From JAXGYX01 sp964487355 (lineage in GTDB: Bacteria > Bacillota > Clostridia > Saccharofermentanales > Fastidiosipilaceae), in NCBI GenBank assembly GCA_964487355.1, contig CAZAPS010000036.1, positions 1-15,195 of the forward strand: a stretch of 15,195 nt of DNA. Direction: 5' to 3'. The notes beneath the pieces are model-generated. The model was not told where the DNA came from. It saw only the letters and a list, made by a program, of their open reading frames with translations, and did no database searches. Made by a program: the position numbers and the translations under genes. Numbering within the stretch: the stretch's first letter is position 1; each line of letters starts with the position of its first letter. This document shows, piece after piece, positions 11,410-15,195 of the stretch.

Positions 11410-13386
11410 ATGCCACTTGTTTTGGGAATTGACACCGGAGGCACCACGACAAACGCGGTTTTGCTGAAACGTCCGGAAGAGCGGGTCTTGCTTGAGACCA
11501 CGGTACCGACCGATCATCGCAATTTGACAGATACGATTCGCGCCGCGTTGGACCGTATTTCGACAAACCACGCCACTCAAATCGATCGGGTCTCGTTGTC
11601 GACAACCTTGGCCACCAACGCGGTACTGGAGAATCAATATGGACGGGTTGGCCTGATCACCGCCGGCCGTGACTACCACGTCACCGACGACCATGTGACG
11701 CATAGGGTGTTGGCCTGTCGTATGGACATAAAGGGAAGGGTTCGCGAATCACTGGACGAAGCGGAACTTTCCGGGTTGATCGAAGACTGGCATGAGCCGG
11801 TCGATGCCTTCGCCGTTTCCTGTTTCGCCTCTGTTAAAAATCCAAGCCATGAACTGACGATCAAAGCGCGTCTGGAGGAGGCGTTCGACGTGCCGGTCAT
11901 GTGCGCCCATCAATTGATTGATCAACTGGGATTTGAACAGCGCACCCAAGCGTCGATCGTCAACGCCGGACTGGTTCCCAAGGTCTATGCGTTTTTATCC
12001 TCCGCGAAGACGGAGCTCAAACGTCGTCACATAGATGCTCCGGTCTATATTGTAAAAGGGGACGGGAACCTGATGCCGATTGAGCAGATGCGCCACCGGG
12101 CCCTGGAGACTCTTTTGTCCGGACCGGCGGCGAGCTTGACCGGCGGTGCTTTTTTGTCCGGGCGCGAAAACGCGCTGGTGGTGGATATTGGCGGAACCAG
12201 CACCGATGTCGGGCTGATTGTGGACGGACGCCTGAGGCTGAATCCGAGCGGAACTTCGGTAGGCGAAAAACGATTTCCGATTCCTGCCGCGGATGTTCGC
12301 ACCTTCGCGTCCGGTGGCGACAGCGAGATTCGACTGCCGCACAAAGACGACGTACGGATCGGCCCTCGCAGGATCCTGCCTTTGAGCCGTGTCGCCGAGA
12401 ATGACCGTCACAGTTCCGAACTTTTGGGCGATTTGTCAGAGATCGCCGGCTCGCGTCAGCGCCATGACGATCTGTCCGATCCATCCATAATCCTTTATCT
12501 TGATGACGGTGTCACAAAGCCGCGTCACTTTGAAGATTCATTGGACGAGCGGATCTGGGATGAGTTGGCCAAACGACCGACAGCGCTGCTGCGACTTGCG
12601 CAGCTCTTGGACGCAACACCGAATCGATTGTTGAGATCATTCTTGTTAAGAAATAATCTGATTCGCATCGCGGGTTTGACACCGACCGATGTCGTGGTGG
12701 CCCAAGAAGGAACGCCGATCGGCAATCAAGCGGCCGCGAGACTGGGTATCACCATTCATGCGCGACGTGTGGGGTATGATATCGAGAGCTTCATGTCTTT
12801 TTTGCGTCAACAAGTGTCGTGGCGACTGTTTGGCCACTGCGTCGAGGCGCTGATCCGTTTTGAGCATCCCGATCTGTCCGAAGATGTCAAGGTCATGTCG
12901 ATCTTCAACGAACGGCCAACTCTTTATTCAAATACCCGATCGCTATACAAAAATAAAATGATCATGGAAATTCCGCTAGTCGGTGTCGGCGCTCCGGCGA
13001 AATCCTGGTTGGCGAAATCTGACACGCGTGTGGACGCCGAACTTGTTTTTCCCTCCTATGGAGCGGTCGCCAACGCGGTCGGCGCGGCGGTCAGTCGTAT
13101 TGAATATGGTTGGAAAGCGGTAATTCGTTTTGACTCGACCACCGATGAGTTCATTTTACACCTTCCCTGGAAGCGCTCCATTTATCAAACACGAGACGAA
13201 GCACTGAAGGCGGCCAAGCGATCATTGGCAGCGCGAATGGAGTCAGCTTTGAGTGAAGAGTGCGAAAGCTATGAATTGAGCTGGAGTGAAGAGCCGGTTT
13301 TTTATCGCCCCTTGGGAGGTGAGGAGACGGTTTTCGTCGAGCATGTGATCACGATTTTGGGTCGTGGAGAGCCCAAATCCCGCTGA
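11410..13386 (+). CDS. Hydantoinase/oxoprolinase family (HyuA-like) ATPase
   Basis: A 658-residue protein with the N-terminal hydantoinase/oxoprolinase domain and the HyuA ASKHA-fold domain. ATP-binding motifs are clear: phosphate-1 GIDTGGTTTNAV (6-17), phosphate-2 VVDIGGTSTDVGLI (257-270), and the adenosine-side GVGAPAKSW (525-533). STTLATNAVLE (64-74) and KGDGNLMPIE...LLSGPAAS (216-242) are family hallmarks. Members hydrolyse 5-oxoproline, N-methylhydantoin or related ring amides with ATP, or carboxylate ketones. No HyuB-type partner is encoded in the window, so it resembles stand-alone members whose substrate is unknown. The C-terminal 190 residues are less typical of the family and unassigned. 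A GGGAAG ribosome site precedes the ATG. The 96-bp gap from the ROK gene has a weak bulged hairpin (11331-11351) but no clear promoter, so cotranscription is likely. Confidence 0.88.
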   Translation: MPLVLGIDTGGTTTNAVLLKRPEERVLLETTVPTDHRNLTDTIRAALDRISTNHATQIDRVSLSTTLATNAVLENQYGRVGLITAGRDYHVTDDHVTHRVLACRMDIKGRVRESLDEAELSGLIEDWHEPVDAFAVSCFASVKNPSHELTIKARLEEAFDVPVMCAHQLIDQLGFEQRTQASIVNAGLVPKVYAFLSSAKTELKRRHIDAPVYIVKGDGNLMPIEQMRHRALETLLSGPAASLTGGAFLSGRENALVVDIGGTSTDVGLIVDGRLRLNPSGTSVGEKRFPIPAADVRTFASGGDSEIRLPHKDDVRIGPRRILPLSRVAENDRHSSELLGDLSEIAGSRQRHDDLSDPSIILYLDDGVTKPRHFEDSLDERIWDELAKRPTALLRLAQLLDATPNRLLRSFLLRNNLIRIAGLTPTDVVVAQEGTPIGNQAAARLGITIHARRVGYDIESFMSFLRQQVSWRLFGHCVEALIRFEHPDLSEDVKVMSIFNERPTLYSNTRSLYKNKMIMEIPLVGVGAPAKSWLAKSDTRVDAELVFPSYGAVANAVGAAVSRIEYGWKAVIRFDSTTDEFILHLPWKRSIYQTRDEALKAAKRSLAARMESALSEECESYELSWSEEPVFYRPLGGEETVFVEHVITILGRGEPKSR

Positions 13387-13412
13387 ATGACTCATTGACT
13401 GACAAAAAACAA

Positions 13413-13439
13413 CATGGCCGATCATTTCGACCGGCCATG
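13413..13439. terminator. Bidirectional terminator shared by the hydantoinase and aldehyde dehydrogenase genes
   Basis: CATGGCCG (13413-13420) and CGGCCATG (13432-13439) form a perfect 8-bp stem with an 11-nt loop. The plus strand continues CTTTTGAT; the minus strand continues TTGTTTTTTGTC, the better U-tract. It lies between two convergent stop codons. Confidence 0.88.
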
Positions 13440-13476
13440 CTTTTGATATTAACTGCTAAATATAACAGTGAATGAA

Positions 13477-14991
13477 TTATTTCTTGTTGATCAGCTTCTC
13501 AGCCACTTTTTTCACTTCAGAGGTGTAGCGATCAAACGCGAGGAAGTCGCCCATTCCATCTTCGTGCTGGAAAAGATTCTGTTTCGGAGAAACATCACAC
13601 ATTCCGTAGGTTTTGAGACGACTGAACTCCGCGCAGGTGTAACCGCCGCCTTCATAACCGACTCCGGTTTGTTTAGTGCCGCCGAACGGCTGGTCGTTGT
13701 GGCGCAGCGCGCTGGATCCGTTGACCCAGACCGCGGAGGACTCAACGTTTTCGGTGAAGTAGAACGCTTTTTTCAAGTCTTTCGTCACGACAGAAGCGCT
13801 CAGGCCATACTTGGACTGGTTGGCGATCTCAACAGCTTCCTCATCGGTGTCAAAGGTGATGATCGGCACGACCGGTCCGAAGACCTCCATGTCTTTGGCG
13901 ATATCCATATCTTTGGTGACGTTGTCGAGGACGGTGACTTCCATGATCGAACCGTCACGCTTTCCACCGTAGATGATGTTGGCGCCCTGATTCACGGTAT
14001 GCTGAATCTGCTCTTCGACTTTCTCAGCGGCCGCCACGGAGACCAAACGACTCAAATCGGCATCCTCGTCGGTCGAATGTCCACGCTTCAAGCCTTTTAG
14101 GAAGGCCATCAGGCACTGAATAAATGTATCTTTGGCGCGACGATGAACGATGGTACGTTTGGGTGAAGCGCAAACCTGTCCATTGTTCTCGATAATGCGA
14201 CCCCAGCCCAGGCACTCAATCGCTTTGACCATCTGCTCCGGATCGTCAGCCACTTCTTCGGTGATGATCAAAGGATCGTTGCCACCCAGTTCGAGATGGA
14301 GATTTTTGATGGTCGGAGCGGCACATTTGTACATCTCAGTACCGGCTTCGTTGCTGCCCGTAAGCGCAATCGCCGCGATTTTCGGGTTCATCAGCAGATT
14401 TTTAGTTGTCTCTTCGCGGCTTGCCGTCATGAAGTACAACGCTTCTTGAGGGATGCCCGCCTCATGCGCGAGATCGATCAGCTTTTTGACACAGTTCGGA
14501 GCGGTGGTGGCCGCCTTGACGATGACCGTGTTGCCCATCAACAGCGCCGGAACGATTTTCTGAATGGTCAGTTCAACCGGATAGTTGAAGGGGATGACGC
14601 AGGCGATCACGCCCAGCGCCTCACGGCGCGTGAACACGACATGATCTTCGTATCCTTCACTGCTGTCACACAAAACCTGGCCATAAAGATGTTTGCCGAC
14701 TTCGATGTTGGCACGTCCGATTTCCGCGGAGTAGGTGGTCTCGGCACGAGATTGAGAGATGGGCTTGCCCATTTCCTGTGACATGAACTGTGCGATATCT
14801 TCACGATACTCATCAATCATGTCGCAATACTTATAAAGAATCTGGCCTTTTTCAAATACAGGCACTTTTTCCCATCTGGGTTGATACTCGTACGCTTTAT
14901 CAACCATTTCGGCGATTTCCGGACCGTCGTAGTACGGAACGGCTCCAACCAACTTACCATTGGAGATGTCGATAACATCCATCATTTTCAT
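13477..14991 (-). CDS. NAD(P)-dependent aldehyde dehydrogenase
   Basis: A 504-residue member of the aldehyde dehydrogenase superfamily, full length. Catalytic and structural residues are present: N136 in IPFNYP, K159 in VIVKAATTAP (canonical VKPS reads VKAA), TGSNEAG (211-217) of the cofactor fold, general base E234 in LELGGNDP, nucleophile C274 in NNGQVCASPKR, and E369 with F371 in MEVFGPVVP. It oxidises an aldehyde to an acid with NAD(P); the overall layout recalls succinate-semialdehyde or lactaldehyde-type enzymes, but the substrate cannot be told. The ATG at 14991 is supported by AAAGGAGA on the minus strand with a 7-nt gap. It is monocistronic, with a near-consensus promoter and a bidirectional terminator. 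The plus-strand frames across it are shadows. Confidence 0.93.
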   Translation of the reverse strand: MKMMDVIDISNGKLVGAVPYYDGPEIAEMVDKAYEYQPRWEKVPVFEKGQILYKYCDMIDEYREDIAQFMSQEMGKPISQSRAETTYSAEIGRANIEVGKHLYGQVLCDSSEGYEDHVVFTRREALGVIACVIPFNYPVELTIQKIVPALLMGNTVIVKAATTAPNCVKKLIDLAHEAGIPQEALYFMTASREETTKNLLMNPKIAAIALTGSNEAGTEMYKCAAPTIKNLHLELGGNDPLIITEEVADDPEQMVKAIECLGWGRIIENNGQVCASPKRTIVHRRAKDTFIQCLMAFLKGLKRGHSTDEDADLSRLVSVAAAEKVEEQIQHTVNQGANIIYGGKRDGSIMEVTVLDNVTKDMDIAKDMEVFGPVVPIITFDTDEEAVEIANQSKYGLSASVVTKDLKKAFYFTENVESSAVWVNGSSALRHNDQPFGGTKQTGVGYEGGGYTCAEFSRLKTYGMCDVSPKQNLFQHEDGMGDFLAFDRYTSEVKKVAEKLINKK

Positions 14992-15027
14992 AGTTTTTCT
15001 CCTTTGCGCTACGATGTTAATGAAACG

Positions 15028-15044
15028 ACACTTAATATAAGTGT
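15028..15044. promoter_or_regulatory. Perfect dyad in the aldehyde dehydrogenase leader
   Basis: ACACTTA-ATA-TAAGTGT, seven perfect pairs around a 3-bp centre, starting about 7 bp downstream of the predicted transcription start. That is a usual place for a repressor operator; an mRNA hairpin with a 3-nt loop is the alternative. Confidence 0.55.
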
Positions 15045-15057
15045 TTTACTAATTACC

Positions 15058-15086
15058 ATAATATAAGAAGATTCACGAATCGTCAA
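15058..15086 (-). promoter_or_regulatory. Strong promoter of the aldehyde dehydrogenase gene
   Basis: On the minus strand TTGACG (15081-15086) and TATTAT (15058-15063) are exactly 17 bp apart, five of six matches each. The leader would be about 60 nt. Confidence 0.78.
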
Positions 15087-15138
15087 GACATATTTTCACT
15101 TCTATTAAATGTAATAATAAATTCGCAATTAAATTGGG

Positions 15139-15156
15139 TTCAAATATTTATTTGAA
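15139..15156. promoter_or_regulatory. AT-rich palindrome near the window end
   Basis: TTCAAATA-TT-TATTTGAA has eight perfect pairs around TT. It lies about 53 bp upstream of the aldehyde dehydrogenase -35 box and upstream of whatever follows the window. The last three bases are an ATG, without a convincing ribosome site. A binding site is plausible, but no factor can be named. Confidence 0.4.
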
Positions 15157-15195
15157 CAGAGAGATATGGTAAATTTAGAGTGAGCAGTCAATATG

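Noticed and set aside
12017..12484. Open frames antisense to the hydantoinase gene, up to 155 codons
   Set aside because: The arginine- and serine-rich composition is typical of a shadow frame, and the sense frame carries the ATP-binding motifs.
14296..14781. A 161-codon plus-strand frame inside the aldehyde dehydrogenase gene
   Set aside because: It overlaps conserved catalytic segments of the sense gene and has no ribosome site.

Overview
The window looks like chromosomal DNA of a Gram-positive, probably anaerobic member of the Bacillota (Clostridia-like). This is inferred from strong AGGAGG-type ribosome binding sites, TTGACA/TATAAT-type promoters, an LCP cell-wall ligase, a lipobox lipoprotein, an NAD-type glutamate dehydrogenase and Isf-like flavoproteins. 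I cannot name the genus. There are no rRNA, tRNA or CRISPR features, and no insertion sequence or phage genes. Base composition looks even across the genes.

Layout. (1) 23-598: an Fe-S flavoprotein-like reductase closed by a good terminator. (2) 675-3830: a tight envelope-type operon of LCP protein, LysA-type decarboxylase and sugar-phosphate nucleotidyltransferase. (3) 3831-3942: a convergent gap with a perfect 17-bp tandem duplication and a hairpin. (4) 3924-5504 (minus): a secreted transglutaminase-like lipoprotein with a dyad over its predicted -10. (5) 5726-7168: one reading frame joining a FUSC/aromatic-acid-exporter-like membrane domain to a second Fe-S flavoprotein; an internal ribosome site and ATG could also yield the flavoprotein alone. 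(6) 7274-8236: a PfkB fructokinase with a strong terminator. (7) 8445-9704 (minus): NAD-type glutamate dehydrogenase with a near-consensus promoter. (8) about 580 bp of AT-rich intergenic DNA. (9) 10288-13386: a ROK-type repressor followed by a stand-alone hydantoinase/oxoprolinase-family ATPase. (10) 13477-14991 (minus): an aldehyde dehydrogenase with a strong promoter and a perfect dyad in its leader, convergent on the hydantoinase gene through a shared bidirectional terminator. The last 200 bp hold no gene but carry a second AT-rich palindrome.

How the genes may work together. Region 2 fits cell-envelope building: meso-DAP/lysine, an activated sugar, and polymer attachment to peptidoglycan. 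Glutamate dehydrogenase and aldehyde dehydrogenase fit amino-acid or aldehyde catabolism, and their promoters share a similar ACTTA(A/T)TATAA element. The ROK protein is the likely local regulator of the hydantoinase gene. I see no obvious defence, toxin or mobile system. The most unusual object is the FUSC-flavoprotein reading frame; next are the operator-like dyads at four promoters or leaders.
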